Positions 13,601-24,639 of a DNA stretch of 64,000 nucleotides are shown in pieces. Made by a program: the position numbers and the translations under genes. Source of the DNA: Ancylostoma caninum (lineage: Eukaryota > Nematoda > Chromadorea > Rhabditida > Ancylostomatidae). The notes beneath the pieces are model-generated. The model did no database searches. It was not told where the DNA came from and worked only from the letters and a program-made list of their open reading frames with translations. The stretch is from assembly GCA_037903475.1 (NCBI GenBank), contig JBAJFG010000080.1, positions 868,001-932,000 on the forward strand. The letters are read 5' to 3'. Position 1 is the first letter of the stretch. Each line of letters opens with the position of its first letter.

Positions 13601-13929
13601 CAGAAGCTCCATTAAAGGGAACGAGCTTGCTATTTGGCGGCCTCTTACTGAATTTCGAGACCCTTTTGAAGATCCGACGATGAAAGGCAGGATTCAAGAA
13701 GTCGAGGGTGACGAAACTTCTTCGAATGAGGGTAGGATTTTGGTTGCTGTTTGGTGAACCATGACTTCAACTACATATATTTCAAGGCTACATCGTTCAT
13801 CACGTCTCAGAATCGGGAGACAGTGAATCGGAAAACGAAATGCCTTCTCTTGCTGTTTCTGCACCTAAGGTGAGAATCGAAGAGCTGACAGATCAGAGCA
13901 GAGATGCTGAAGGCATGGAATGCGATTGA
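7644..13929 (+). CDS. Acidic, probably nuclear protein of unknown function
   Basis: The well-supported exons are 9377-9481, 9936-10042, 10761-10928, 13604-13731 and 13787-13929 (stop TGA at 13927-13929). All join in phase across good splice sites. The 5' end is uncertain: an exon with ATG at 7644 ending at a GTTAGC donor, and another with ATG at 8838 ending at 8960 before GTGAGT, both join to 9377 in phase 0. They may be alternative starts or successive exons. The protein has a basic segment (PRAKRRFERVSAQFERF), an acidic run (TDSEEDDDV), then a short ordered-looking motif around LLGDYLKDYLERMKQE and NELAIWRPLTEF, and a Ser/Glu-rich acidic tail ending MECD. The pattern of a basic patch followed by a hydrophobic 'elaiWrPL' motif faintly recalls small HCF-binding or CCDC117-like proteins, but I cannot establish this. 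The gene is head-to-head with TANGO6, and its 2.7 kb intron contains a 1.5 kb transposon. Confidence 0.6.
7760..9370. other. Intronic or 5' region, GC-richer, no secure gene
   Basis: This interval holds GC-rich unique-looking DNA (about 8000-8800 and 9040-9260) with short ORFs on both strands. None shows codon-phase-consistent splicing except the 8838-8960 candidate exon of the surrounding gene. A 9-nt stretch between an acceptor ending at 9278 and a GTGAGC donor could be a microexon (three codons, phase 0), but this rests only on splice-site appearance. Confidence 0.25.
11279..12824. mobile_element. 1.53 kb inverted-repeat DNA transposon, copy 1
   Basis: The element runs 11287-12816. Its ends are perfect 14-bp inverted repeats: CATAGGTGCGATAG on the left and CTATCGCACCTATG on the right, with partial complementarity further in (GGAGCCG and a CCCTTCACTTCGG-like block). 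An exact 8-bp direct repeat, CTTCTCGC, flanks it at 11279-11286 and 12817-12824 and is the target-site duplication. An 8-bp duplication is typical of hAT and a few other superfamilies. No transposase is recognisable, so it is probably non-autonomous. A 162-codon minus-strand frame (11720-12208) is open here and also in copy 2. The element sits in the long intron of the acidic-protein gene. Confidence 0.85.
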
Positions 13930-16900
13930 TAGGTATTTGGCAGTGCTCAAGTCCTTTTCACAACTGTTCTCGATCTCACTCCCTTCTCTTCATTCTCATC
14001 GATGAGTGCCTATCTTCCGAAAAATGAGATAGTTTCACTTCATTTATCACTGCTATTCATCAATGTTGTATGGTGTAACAGCTCGCCAGATATTGGAGAG
14101 TTGGCATGCAAGTTGCAAACTGCCACATTTACAGTGGCAGATAAGCGCGAGGAGGAAAATATAGCGCTGTCAAACTGATTAACATTACAACACACCTACT
14201 GTGAATCCACTCGATCGCTCACAACCTTGTGTCACTTAGAATTTAAGGGAACATATCTGTCACGAGACATGAGCAATTAGTTATCGAAAGAATCTTTTCA
14301 AGAACGACATTGTAATACCTAGTTGTCAACTGGCTATAAATGCTGGGCTCGATTAGAGATAAAAATTGAAGTGCCCTGTTTAGCAAAATCAGTCGCTTGA
14401 GCTGACAAAATTTTTAAAATTGCGAACTGTGATTGAGGAAGGGCAACTTTTGAACGATCATTTCTCACCAAAAATTGAAAGATAGTTTCCCTTATGAGTT
14501 AATGGCCCGTAGTAAAGTGTCATGGCGGTGAGATGAACTCCAAAACTCACCACCACGCCTTGGGCAATGATTGCATGCCAAGTCACATCCACGGAGTATA
14601 GGATAGCAGATAGTTGCCACCCAGGTCATTGCTTGAGCACGCATGTGGTAACAATGGAAATCATCGCCTTGTTAGGAGCTGATCGCCTTCTGATGCAACG
14701 GAAATAGTGGAAGAGGCGAGTAAACGCGGAATGAGACGCTCGAGGTAGCAAATTCTGCGTCTACTCACCTCTCCCACTATTTCCCCAGCATGAAATGGTG
14801 GTCAGCTCCTAGCAGGGCGATTATCTCCTCTGTTGCCACATGTGTGCTCTAGCAGTGACGTCATGCAATCACCACCTAAAGCGCTGTGTTGAGAGGGGCC
14901 AAGATGAATATCCCGAACTGGTTCTTATTTCAAGCGAACATTTTTCCTTTTGTCTCATGAGACGCTCTAACTGTGGTCTTTGGTTCGAAAGCAACTTTCT
15001 TTCTTCAACTTTGCACTTATGTGACCACCCGGTTTTTAATTTTTCCTGAATCTTTTCCCTCTGAATGCAAGTGTGTGTTCATAAGAAGGCCAATGCATCT
15101 GGTTTAAAATCGTCTCATTCACTTCGTTTTAATGTTTTTCATTCATATGCTTTCATTATCCGCCTCTGGGTATTTCGTGAAGCAACAGAATATCTTGCCT
15201 GAAAATTTGTCAGGTAATTTTCTCCACGTTGATGTAATTTTTCTGTGGGCCTGATTTTTGCATTGCTTTGACATTGTTTTCCATTCATAGTGTTTTTGTC
15301 ATATTTTTTCATACCTAGTGGCCTTGTTGCCTCTGTGCTGCTTGAAATTTTTCCCTGTGCTATTGTGTATTATGGGTACTTTGTGTTATGTCATTTCTTC
15401 ACATTTTTTTTTCATAGACGTTGAGATAAAGACTCGATATTCAACATTATTGTATCATTATGTACAACACACTGCGTTGATTTCCTGATACAAGATGAGA
15501 ATGGCAGGGATCATTCGTACATTCCCGTTTCAAACTCCCGTTCATCGATAAAATTTAGCGAGCTTATGTCAATGAAACTTCTCCTCCAAATGAGCTGAAC
15601 ATCAGCTCTCAGTTGCATTTATTATTTATTTTGCTGAAGTACGATATAAGGACAAATTTCCGTCCCGTTTTGATGATGCATTGAGCTGATTCATGGTCGC
15701 TACTCATAATTCTTCAATTTTTTTGACTTACTCCCGGTGGGGGCAGCTTCATCGAAGGGAAAGAGTGTAGGCTAGATAGTGTCAGTTATGACTAAGTGGC
15801 GTATGAGGCATGATTCCGATTCTAGGTGGGAAAATGGCGGAGACTGATAGGTCGATTCACACGTTCAATTACAGTTCAGTTACCCAAGTCTGAGGGTATT
15901 TCCAAAATGTTTTTTTTCTGCTATGGATACGACCAAGTGGGAGAGCATATGCTGTAAATGTATGACAGGAAACAAATCTACTGCTGCAGTTCCTTGTCTG
16001 AAGTCGTACAACAGATCCTTTTTCAGGTCAACAATTGGACATCAGTGCTGGATAGCGCCTTAGCTGAAACGAGAAGTCATAAAGCGCGTTTCTAACTGGC
16101 AGATATTATTAGATAAGACAATATTCAGAAAAGAAGTAAAAAAAATTGTTACTCTGATAAATGTGCAGTCGGGACGGAATCCGAACAGTGTAATACTTCA
16201 ACTGCCAAGCTTACGCATATCTCCTCTTCTGTTGTTGCCATCGTTCCCTTACTCGCTGCTGGAGCTTTCCCCTTGAGGCAGTGGCGGACGCAGAGGGGAA
16301 GGGCTGCTTTCTGAGAGTGGACCACCGAATTATATAAAATAATCCAAAAATAGATAGAAATTGTGCGTTAAATTATTTTTTTACTTCTAATACTATTTTT
16401 GAGGATTTATTTTCAGGCATTTGATATGAAAATTATCATGCATTTGATATGAAATTAATATTTTCATTAATTTTGTTTTTTCCTCCAGGTGCTATCCGGT
16501 CGCTATTACTATTTGCTTTCCGTACTGGAATTGAATAGTAAATAGATAGAATATAGTAAAACCATTAAGGCACTGCAATCTGAAACTAGCGGCGTTCAAC
16601 CATGATCGTGACCCAAGGTCACATTCGAATGTTGAAGAATGTGGTTTGCACTCACTAATACGTAGAAAGGCTTAAAGATGAACGCCCAGTAATGTGCTGT
16701 CCAAATGAAAATGTTATATCACGCTTCACATCGACCTCCCAAACCCTCATTTTCTATTTAGCAGGAACAACACCGAAACTCCAACATTTTTATTTCAAAA
16801 CGCGAGAAATTACAACTCTTGCTTCCAAATGACTTCTTCTTGTACCAGTGCAATTGTCCAAGAAACCGGCCTTAAGCCAACGTTTGTCAGAGGCCAGATT

Positions 16901-17500
16901 TATCACATGGAAGGACTCTTGCTCCTTCTTTTCATGAAGAATTATTGTGCAAGAAGGAACATTGTACTGGATATAGAAAGAATGTTCAGCTATCCTAATA
17001 GCTTGAACAAGACGTTCAAAACAGCTCCGGAGGGAGTGCCATAGAGTATAAAGCCGTAATTTGAGTTGATGAAGAGCAAGTTGATAGAAATGAACTTGAT
17101 GCCGTCATTGTGGGTGGCGGTCATGAAGAACGATAGGTCGTGACAGCTGTCAGTTGCACCGCGCATCCCATGTAAAGGTTGCCACGCCCATCCCGCACGA
17201 TACGCATGCTAGCCTAGCCTGTACAAAAGTCCGGGGGCTTGGTTTGGTTCAGGGCTAGAGTGAATGTGTATTTTTGGGATTTACGACAACAACACAATAA
17301 CCCGTAGTGATTACGCGTCAGTCGCGTGGAATATTGACACATCGGTTCATAGCAGCCAACTATTGCCTGCTATTGTTCTTCCTGGCACACCCCCAATGTA
17401 GACGAAGTAGCGGAGTCCCGTTAGAGGAAGGATCTGATAATCGGGATGTAATCATCCACAATACGAATGACTCAGGCAATCAACATATAATCACCGTCAT
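13930..17500. other. Intergenic repeat-rich DNA
   Basis: No gene is visible. The interval holds the foldback element at 14549-14875 and a fragment at about 16281 whose CAGTGGCGGACGCAG end matches the hAT-type MITE at 21689. Otherwise it is AT-rich sequence without frames that splice convincingly. Confidence 0.5.
14549..14875. repeat. Foldback (long inverted-repeat) element
   Basis: Two arms of roughly 110 bp are imperfect reverse complements. The left arm, about 14622-14732, contains GAGCACGCATGTGGTAAC, AGGAGCTGA and GGAAATAGTGGAAGAG. The right arm, about 14757-14865, contains their complements (CTCTCCCACTATTTCC, TCAGCTCCT, GTTGCCACATGTGTGCTC). About 25 bp of spacer lies between them. Partial complementarity continues outward (GATTGCATG and CATGCAATC). 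A transcript would form one long hairpin. This looks like a MITE or foldback element; no target duplication was found. Confidence 0.7.
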
Positions 17501-18292
17501 GATACATGAGATATAGCCAACGATTTACTAGAGAATCATCAGTTCCAGAAGTCAAGAACTCTGGCAGCTGCGAGTCGAAGAAGATTGAGATCTCACTTTT
17601 CGGTTTGGTCTGATCATCGAATTTCTTCTATCGTAGATGCGGCTCCGGTGCTCCAAACAAGCGGTACTCAGACGGAGCCAAGTTAGGAGAGTAAGCAGGG
17701 TGTGGTAGAAATTCCCAACCTAATTCGGCAATTTTCTGGCAAGTAAGCTTACCCACCTGGGTTGGGCGTCATCATGAATTAGAACGAAATATCAGTTTTT
17801 CTGTGCTCCAGGCGAATTGAGGGCGACAATTTTTGTAGTTGAAAAGAGTAGACTTGGTGGTCACAGTGTGCACAGATGGCAGGAGTTCACAGCACAGCAT
17901 TCCACTAGAATACAACCAACAGCACAGTAAAACCCTCTTTCGCGCATTTTTCTTTTCGGCTGCTCTGGAGAGGTATCGAGACGTCAACCTTTCTCTCGTG
18001 TGTGGTTAAGACAGCACCCAGCTCTCATCTCCAGTAGTGAGTTGGCGAAGCAAAGTTCCTCCTCTGCAGACGCAGCAGCAAACACTGACCCACAATCGCT
18101 CTTGCAAGGCCTTTAATTTGTGGGGACCCAAGCCGTCATCAGTTTTCTGTAATCCTGTGCTTGGGGATGTGTGGCGATTATTGTGCAGCCAGGTGTAACG
18201 TACAGTTTACGTGTAGTGGCATTCTGATTCAAAGTCTATAAAATTCTGGATACTAAAAAATATCGTGGTGCAAAACTTTTGGACTAACCTAA
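17500..18292 (-). pseudogene. Degenerate mariner transposase
   Basis: Read on the minus strand, the sequence encodes the mariner catalytic-end motif HPAYSPNLAPSEYRLFGA at about 17640-17705, preceded by a stretch resembling the region before it. It is interrupted by stops and frameshifts. The right end (18264-18292, GTGCAAAACTTTTGGACTAACCTAA region) reads on the minus strand as TTAGGTTAGTCCAAAAG, the classic mariner terminal repeat. I could not find a matching left terminus, so the element is truncated as well as frame-broken. Confidence 0.75.
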
Positions 18293-18373
18293 CATGTATT
18301 GAAAAAGCAATACTGCAAAATATTACTTCTCTTATGAAGTCGACCTTCGACCTGACATAACCCTCTTTTTCAA

Positions 18374-18784
18374 TTAAACTGTCAGCTCTGTTGTGTCAAC
18401 GGGACAGACACTTCCATCGAGGTTGAGTGCAGATTGGTTTATGTTACCTTTGCACCTAGAGCTCCCTAGAATCGTTATTAATGCTGCAAAGCGTCGAGTC
18501 CTTGTAGCAGCATCATTTCCGACGCGTCCAGTTTGTGCCAATATCTCCTTCACGGGGTTACTCAGGCTCTTGAGTCGGTCCCTATCCGTACGCAACTCTG
18601 CGGAAGCAAGAACCCCTCAAATAGAAGAAATTAGCACCATATAATGGTAGGTTGCTCAAAGTAATATGGCACTTACGGGAAATGATTCCGCTTCCAGAAT
18701 AGAAACCAGGTTCTGTATTTCTCTATCCGTCGACACCAGTTCAATGCTTCGCTCACAATGCTCTCGTTCCCCAACACAGAGAAC
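18374..18784 (-). CDS. Candidate two-exon gene fragment, unknown product
   Basis: Two minus-strand exons are suggested. The first, 18677-18784, has an acceptor AACAG and donor GTAAGT and is 36 codons with a helical, charged character (STDREIQNLVSILEAE). The second runs from about 18595 to a TAA stop at 18374-18376 (SNPVKEILAQTG then an Ala/Arg-rich stretch). The join is in phase only if the acceptor is the weak site just before the TTGCGT codon pair. No start or upstream exon was found, because a mariner-type element begins at about 18947. It could be the 3' end of a gene or chance open frames. I do not recognise the product. Confidence 0.3.
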
Positions 18785-18946
18785 CTGTTAAGGTTAATGA
18801 AAAATTCATCCTGGAAATAATAAAAGAAGAGTTTTCCACAGAAGAAAATTTCTTACGAAGATTTTTTTAAAGAGAGTTTCTCTCCCAAGAAAAAAATCCT
18901 CTGCAATCCAGCTGGAATGGTTCACAAAAATGAGAAATTCTTACTA

Positions 18947-19607
18947 CTTGGTTGGTGCATAAATAATGTGGTTTTTTTGCAACGTCTTTTCTCGTTGAAA
19001 ATTAACGCTTCCTTAATGATGATTTCACTGGGATAATGCCCTTTCTCACTTAATAAGTGTGCTATTAAAAGTCCTATCTGTATTCGCTACTGCATGCTCT
19101 AGCAGCACAGTCATTCCGCGATCTCGACGAAATAATCACTGAAGAAGAACCAACAAAGCCATGTCGAACAATGTTTAAGTAGTTAGAATAGAGCGGTACG
19201 ATCTTCGCAGATGGAGGTGGAAGAAGTCCAAGATCAGATTTCGATGGCCGGAAGTCTTTGACAGTCGTGGAAGGGAAGGAGGTTCGATTGATGCGATCCT
19301 TCAGAAATGGACTTTACTCGTTTCGCTGCAGAAAATCGGTGGAAATTTGGAAATGTTCTGCTATGCTTCTGTCTGAACGTTTGTGTGGACCAATTCGGCC
19401 AAAATGACTGTTTTGCATTCCAATTTTTTCTGGGCTGATAGAGCATATGACGGTGGATGTGGATGAAATTTCTGATAGAAATTTAACTAACCGTGAAACG
19501 AGGATTATTTTTATAGGAACATCATCAGAGTAGCTTTTAGTTTTAATGAGAGAACAAGTTGCGCAAAAGAAGTCGCGAGAACAAGTTGATTATGCGCCAA
19601 CCTAATA
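18947..19607. mobile_element. Mariner-type element, decayed, about 660 bp
   Basis: The left end begins TTGGTTGGTGCATAAATAA and the right end, read on the opposite strand, begins TTAGGTTGGCGCATAAT. Both resemble the widespread mariner terminal repeat (TTAGGTTGGTGCAAAAGTAA type). TA dinucleotides flank both ends. Internal sequence shows only broken transposase-like frames. Flanking it are diverged direct copies of a roughly 55-bp segment (about 18896-18950 and 19678-19735, sharing ATGAGAAATTCTTACT), so the insertion may lie in an older tandem duplication. Confidence 0.65.
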
Positions 19608-20299
19608 TTTTATCGGTTTTTTGCAGGAATTCTAACAATAGTCAGAGAGAAGAGAGCATTTCTTTAAAAAATCTTCACAAATCCAGCAAATGAGAGGAGT
19701 GAATCACAGAAATGAGAAATTCTTACTGCTTGATCTTACTGTTTTTTTTTGCAAGATCTGGCAGCTATGTTTCAAAAACGAGAAATTTTTACATTTCGAT
19801 AGATCACGTGGGTAGAGCAAAACAGAAATTTCGACCTCTGCGATATAAGTTCTGCCATTGACCTTAGTGGATAATTCAATAATGGCTTGCCCCGTTACAT
19901 GTATGATAGGAACGACATCTAAGGTTATGCTTCAAGGGAAAAATAGGCAGCCATGATAGTTTGTCGTATTAGTTCCTAGTAACGTCAATTCTCTTCGACT
20001 CTCTTCGTTTGCATATAAGACATCATATTCGGTGTGATACTGACTGCGATGGTGTCACTATTCTGGCGCTGGACGGGCCCACGTTGTTATCCTAGGGCAT
20101 TCCTCCGGTGCCGGCACCTCTACAGCAAAGAATTGACCTTATTTGTCAAGTTGTTAGCTACCCCTTTTCGACACAAGCCTATCAGCATCCATCACACTAT
20201 TCGCCATGCAACAGATCTTTTGAATACCATCTCGCACCATCAAGCCGCGAGTCTGCGGCCTATATCCATAGGCGCTTTTCAAGAGTTAATAGCAAGTAC

Positions 20300-20525
20300 A
20301 TGTACTAGAGTTTTAAACGAATCGAATAAAATTCGAATATTTATTCGAATGTTCGAAAATTCGGAGGTTCCGAAAAATTCGAATGTTCAAGCATTCAAAA
20401 ATTCGGGGGTCTCAAAAAATTCGAAAGTTCGAATATTCGAAAATTCGATGACCCCGCAATATTCGAAAATTCGAGGGTCCGAAATTATTCGAAAATTTTA
20501 GGCCGAAAATTCGAATATTTGGATT
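20300..20525. repeat. TTCGAA-rich degenerate tandem repeat, cluster 1
   Basis: A run of short irregular units built on ATTCGAAAATTCG and ATTCGAATATTCG, with GGGGTCC-type spacers. The units are nearly self-complementary, so both strands look alike. A second cluster lies at 21355-21565, and single units occur near 7150-7270, 53865-53965 and 55105-55140. Confidence 0.8.
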
Positions 20526-21354
20526 TGTTTTGCGTCGCAACTATTATTTCAGTTCCATTTTCTCGATGATGAACCATTTCGATTGAAACTCCAGTCCAAT
20601 TTCTCACTTCAATCTCAATTTTCCCAAAAACCTGCTCATATCTTTGCACGCATTTGAAGGCCACCAACTACATTTGAAAGCTTTGAGACTGCAATCCTAC
20701 GAGGGATACGACATTGGCGACGATGATCTCTCCGGTGAAACCTACGTATGTACTTCTCTAGACACTTGAGAAACGGGAGGAGGACATTTGACACCAGTGC
20801 CGTTCTCCAGAATATAGGGCATGGTTGGGTCACTGCCTCAGATTCGTGCGTCGTCACCCATAGCCCACAGCTAGGGTTCGCTTCATTGCAACAAGTTGCA
20901 ACAATCTTGTCGAGATCTTACTAGTAAGTGCAACGATTGTGCTGTATATTCGTTTTGCGCAACAAGAAAGTTACCGTTTGCCCAACAATATTTTCACAAT
21001 GTCAAAACCTCTGCATTCACTACCATGGCACGTTTTCTTAAACTACAACACGGAGATATTAAAGCGAAAGCCTTCTCACGTTCGAAGGGTTTCATCCACT
21101 TTACGATCCTTTAATGATGGTTACAGGCCTCAAATGAGATAGGCGTTCTTAAGTTTAAGAATTTCAACCAGTTGCAATTTTAAAGATAAAGGACCAACCC
21201 CATAGCAGCACAAACTCACACTTCTGAGAAAGTTGTGAGAAATTCCAAAGCGGCAAATGAAACCTACCACCCGGAAACCTTTGTGCCCGTTGTGATTGGA
21301 AAACATATCGCATTTCTTGCCTACATACATGGGTAGAAAATGTTTTTACCAAAT

Positions 21355-21565
21355 GGAATGTTATGCGAATAAATATTCGGACATTCGAATATTCGAAAGC
21401 TTGAATATTCGAAAATTCGGTGGTTCGCAAAAATTCGAAAATTCGGAGATCCCTGGGAATTCGAAAATTCGGTGGGTTCAGAAAATTCGGGAATTCGAAT
21501 ATTCGAAAATTCGGGGGTCCCCAAAATTTCGAAAATTCGAATATTCGAAAAATATTTTCGAATGT
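21355..21565. repeat. TTCGAA-rich degenerate tandem repeat, cluster 2
   Basis: The same unit family as the cluster at 20300, again with GGGGTCC or GGAGATCC-like interruptions. The two clusters bracket about 830 bp of non-repetitive sequence (20526-21354). They could be the ends of one composite element or independent expansions. Confidence 0.8.
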
Positions 21566-21680
21566 AAAACTCTAACATGTACGCTTTTTTTCTGGTATGT
21601 TCAAATTACAGAAAGATTCTACGGTATCAATGCACGCAATAAGGAAGTTTATAAGAGACCTCCACTAAGCCGAGCGCCTA

Positions 21681-21968
21681 AATAGCATCAGTGGCGGACG
21701 CAGGGGGGGGGGGGCGGCCCCCCCCCGAGAATGGGTCGCCAAATTTTCGAAATTACTTTACAATACAAATAAAAATCTTGTGTTAGTTTATTTTTAATTG
21801 TTTATTTTTATTATTATTTTTAATATATTTTTTATTTATTGTTTATTATTATAATTAATATTATTATTAATTTTATTTTCCGTCTGGGTCCCCAAAACGG
21901 CGGAGACCCCACTTTTCTTCCCACGCCCCCCCTCCCGCCCACTTTCTGTGTCCGCCACTGAATAGCAT
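21681..21968. mobile_element. hAT-type MITE with 8-bp target duplication
   Basis: The element is 21689-21960. The left end CAGTGGCGGACGCAG and right end CTGTGTCCGCCACTG are 15-bp inverted repeats with one mismatch. The exact 8-bp duplication AATAGCAT lies at 21681-21688 and 21961-21968. The CAGTGGCGGA terminus and 8-bp duplication are typical of hAT elements. The interior is G- and C-homopolymer runs followed by very AT-rich sequence, with no coding capacity. Confidence 0.9.
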
Positions 21969-22029
21969 ATGTATTTAGTATATGTATTAATAGTGTATGT
22001 ATTTATTCCTAGTACATGCATTGATTTCT

Positions 22030-22350
22030 GATTTCTGATCCATAGCCTGTTCTTTGATCGAGCACACTTTAGCCATACGCGCCTTTGCCCTAGATAAATC
22101 TGGCGCGGATATGCTATGTATCCCGGGGATATGCACCTGGCAGCGAGCAATGCCACGCCCCCATAATATCGTGTATAAATATCTCGTTGAATTGTAAATG
22201 TCTCTCCTTCACGCTCACGACAGTTATAGTTGCTGCTTGGAATAAAATCTCAATCTCACTTCCCTCTCTCACATAGTAGCAATCCTTCTCTAAGCAGAAA
22301 CCGCTTAGAATCCACTAGACATCACTCATTCCTCCGGTTAGGTCGGATTT
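22030..22350 (+). repeat. Putative 5' LTR of a retroelement
   Basis: The segment has a GTGTATAAATATC TATA-like box at about 22170, an AATAAAATC polyadenylation-like signal near 22242, and ends GGTCGGATTTACA just before the internal region. Its last roughly 55 bp (AACCGCTTAGAATCCACTAG and following) recurs at about 24580-24636. The left boundary is not defined. Confidence 0.55.
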
Positions 22351-22458
22351 ACATGAGAGCCGAGTCAGGCAAAGAGTCGGACTGACTAATCTGTGATTTA
22401 CAGAAATCAAATTTGAGATATCTACCTTCAGTCAGCAGTCCGGTTCGGAGAGCAGCCT

Positions 22459-24580
22459 AATGGATATTGTGGCACTGGAGTAGCAAGTGGCTCAGGATCG
22501 CATTGAGGTAAGTGGAATCGGCCCTCAATTGAGCATAGCCCTGCGAAACACCCTAAGTCGTCTAGAGGATATTCCAGACGACCAAATTAGGCAACTCTCG
22601 GCGCAGAAACGGCAAAATATCTTGGCGGCAGTCCAAGAAGCTGTAGACACGGCTAGGCAAAAAGTGAGGGAGTCCTCACAACCTTCAATCTTGGGTGAAT
22701 TGAATATGTCAACAGCCGAACTACGCACTATTTTGCCGATTTCAAGCCGGAACAGCAATCTCATCCAGAATTTGGCGAATGAGATTGGCTGTGAAGTTTT
22801 AGAAGTTCCTACGGTTTTTAGAAACAAAGCGCGGGAAACAGAGCAGCTGAAGGCTAGTCTCAATGAGCGCGAAAAGGCAACTGAAAGTCTAAAAAATCTA
22901 AATAACCGATTACAGGATGACGTGAATGACCTGGTGGCGAAAATCGCCAACACCATGGGCCCAGTGCCAGCTCGGCAAGAGCAATCGGTAGATGCCCAAC
23001 GATCACAAGCTGAGTCCAATTTAGATGTAAATTGGTCAGCTGTTCGAGAACAGCTTATGATGCTAAATAATGGCAAAAATACTCATCTTTAGATCGCGTC
23101 CATCCTCTACGCCGTCTTCCAGCGCGTCGACGATCGGTGAGTCTGTCTCTCAATTGTCCAAAGTTCTGCGTTAAAGGGTAGGGCTCAAAAATTATCAGTA
23201 TTTCTAACGCTATGAGTGGGATGTTTAACATATCTACAGAGGTTTTCAAAGCGCAAAGTGTCGCTTCTGTGAGTAAATATGAGTTTCAGAACTTTCTCGT
23301 CGACGTCTCCGATGTCCACCGTGTTGATTGGCACTGTCCCGGCAAGCTGATGTATCAAGGAGTTGAAGTCGAATGCTCAGCCGCTGTGCCATGGCACTCC
23401 AAGGTGTTATCCCCAACGCACCATTCGGAGCCCTCACATTTTCATCCCCTTTCGAATTATCTTGTATATTCGCTTTTTGTCCCAATCTCATATTCTCGAT
23501 TCGTGGCGGACCGCCCGACTGCTTGATCGCAATTGTGATGTCATAACGCTTACCGCATTGGGTTTGGCTTGGTCATTTTACCAGCAGCACTGCATTCGTA
23601 TGACTTTGACAACCGTAGCAGAAGCCGGACTGGTTGCTGCCGAACATCCCCCGCGGAAAAGCAGGGATCCCATCAATCTGGGAAATGTCGCGGATAAAGC
23701 GAGAGAGTTCGTGAAGAACAATCCATTGACCAACTCATCATGGAAACTCCTGAAGCCACGGAAAAGTTTGATCTTGCTCCCAGCTGGATTCGAAAATGTG
23801 GGAAAGTGTCTAGAATCAGACACCCAAAAGGCCTTGTTGATGCGAAAGCCAGAGGACGTGCATCCGGAATGGTTTACTGAGAACTACACAGCAATCGTTG
23901 TGTTCAGTACCGCGGAATTTATGTGGACTACGAGCATGGACGCTCCTGATGCAGGCTGTTGCAGAAGGATCGGAACTGATCGCACTTGACCACAGAATGG
24001 AGATGACTGAGGACGATCAGTCGATTTGATGCGCGACTTATTTGAAGAGACGATAGCCCAACGTCCTACCTTGGTATCTCGAATGAGATGTTTTCTTCCA
24101 CAGCGGTCGCAGCAGGAAATGCAAGGAGTTGGTTTTCGAGCACTCGCGGACAAGTCGAGTGAGCAGCTGAAAGTACTCACGCAGAGCGCGGCCAAGCACT
24201 TTTGGACGGCCAAGATGGTCCAACATTCGACTTTCCTACAGTTGAGTCCATTTCGCAAAATTCCGGAAGTGCGAGTGTCTGATGGATCGGCAAAAGAACC
24301 CACTTGAAGAAACGAAAAGGGTTGCACTCCTCAAAACAACCACACTCACCAACCATACAAGCCGAATTTTAAAAACCAACACCACCACGGACGTGGTGCA
24401 CCACGCTCGACTACATCTTGGAACCATTTACTCGAAAGGCCACTGCAAATGATTGGCAACAGGATGTTCAAACTTGTGTCGGTTGGCGCAGCACGTGGAT
24501 CAAAAATCCATGGACACGGCGGAAGACCACACCATGGATGGCGAGGCCCTCGTAAATTTCATTGATTACGGTGTAGTGGA
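22459..24580 (+). pseudogene. Broken internal region of an LTR retroelement (gag-like)
   Basis: An ATG at about 22459 opens a frame interrupted by an early TAG, then continues open to the stop at 23090-23092. The product is about 200 residues, rich in Glu, Gln, Arg and Asn, with a coiled-coil-like C-terminal half, resembling a gag protein. Further open but frame-shifted segments follow (23363-23989 and 24026-24307). The second has a compact segment around KAREFVKNNPLTNSSWKLL that I do not recognise. No protease, reverse transcriptase or integrase motif is visible. The region ends at the second LTR-like fragment. Confidence 0.5.
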
Positions 24581-24636
24581 AACCGCTTAGAATCCACTAG
24601 ACATCACTCATTCCCCCGGTTAAGTGGGATTTACAA
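24577..24636 (+). repeat. LTR 3'-end fragment
   Basis: About 56 bp nearly identical to the end of the upstream LTR-like segment (AACCGCTTAGAATCCACTAG, then CACTCATTCC and GGATTTACA), differing at a few positions. Only the terminal part is present, so the right LTR is truncated or the repeat is a solo fragment. Confidence 0.65.
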
Positions 24637-24639
24637 AGT

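Noticed and set aside
20300..21570. CRISPR-like array
   Set aside because: The repeats are irregular, near-palindromic units without constant-length unique spacers, in a clearly eukaryotic sequence.
22525..23076. 183-codon minus-strand frame opposite the gag-like frame
   Set aside because: It mirrors the plus-strand coiled-coil frame. Its Ser/Arg/Phe-rich composition is what the complement of a Glu/Lys/Gln-rich sequence gives.
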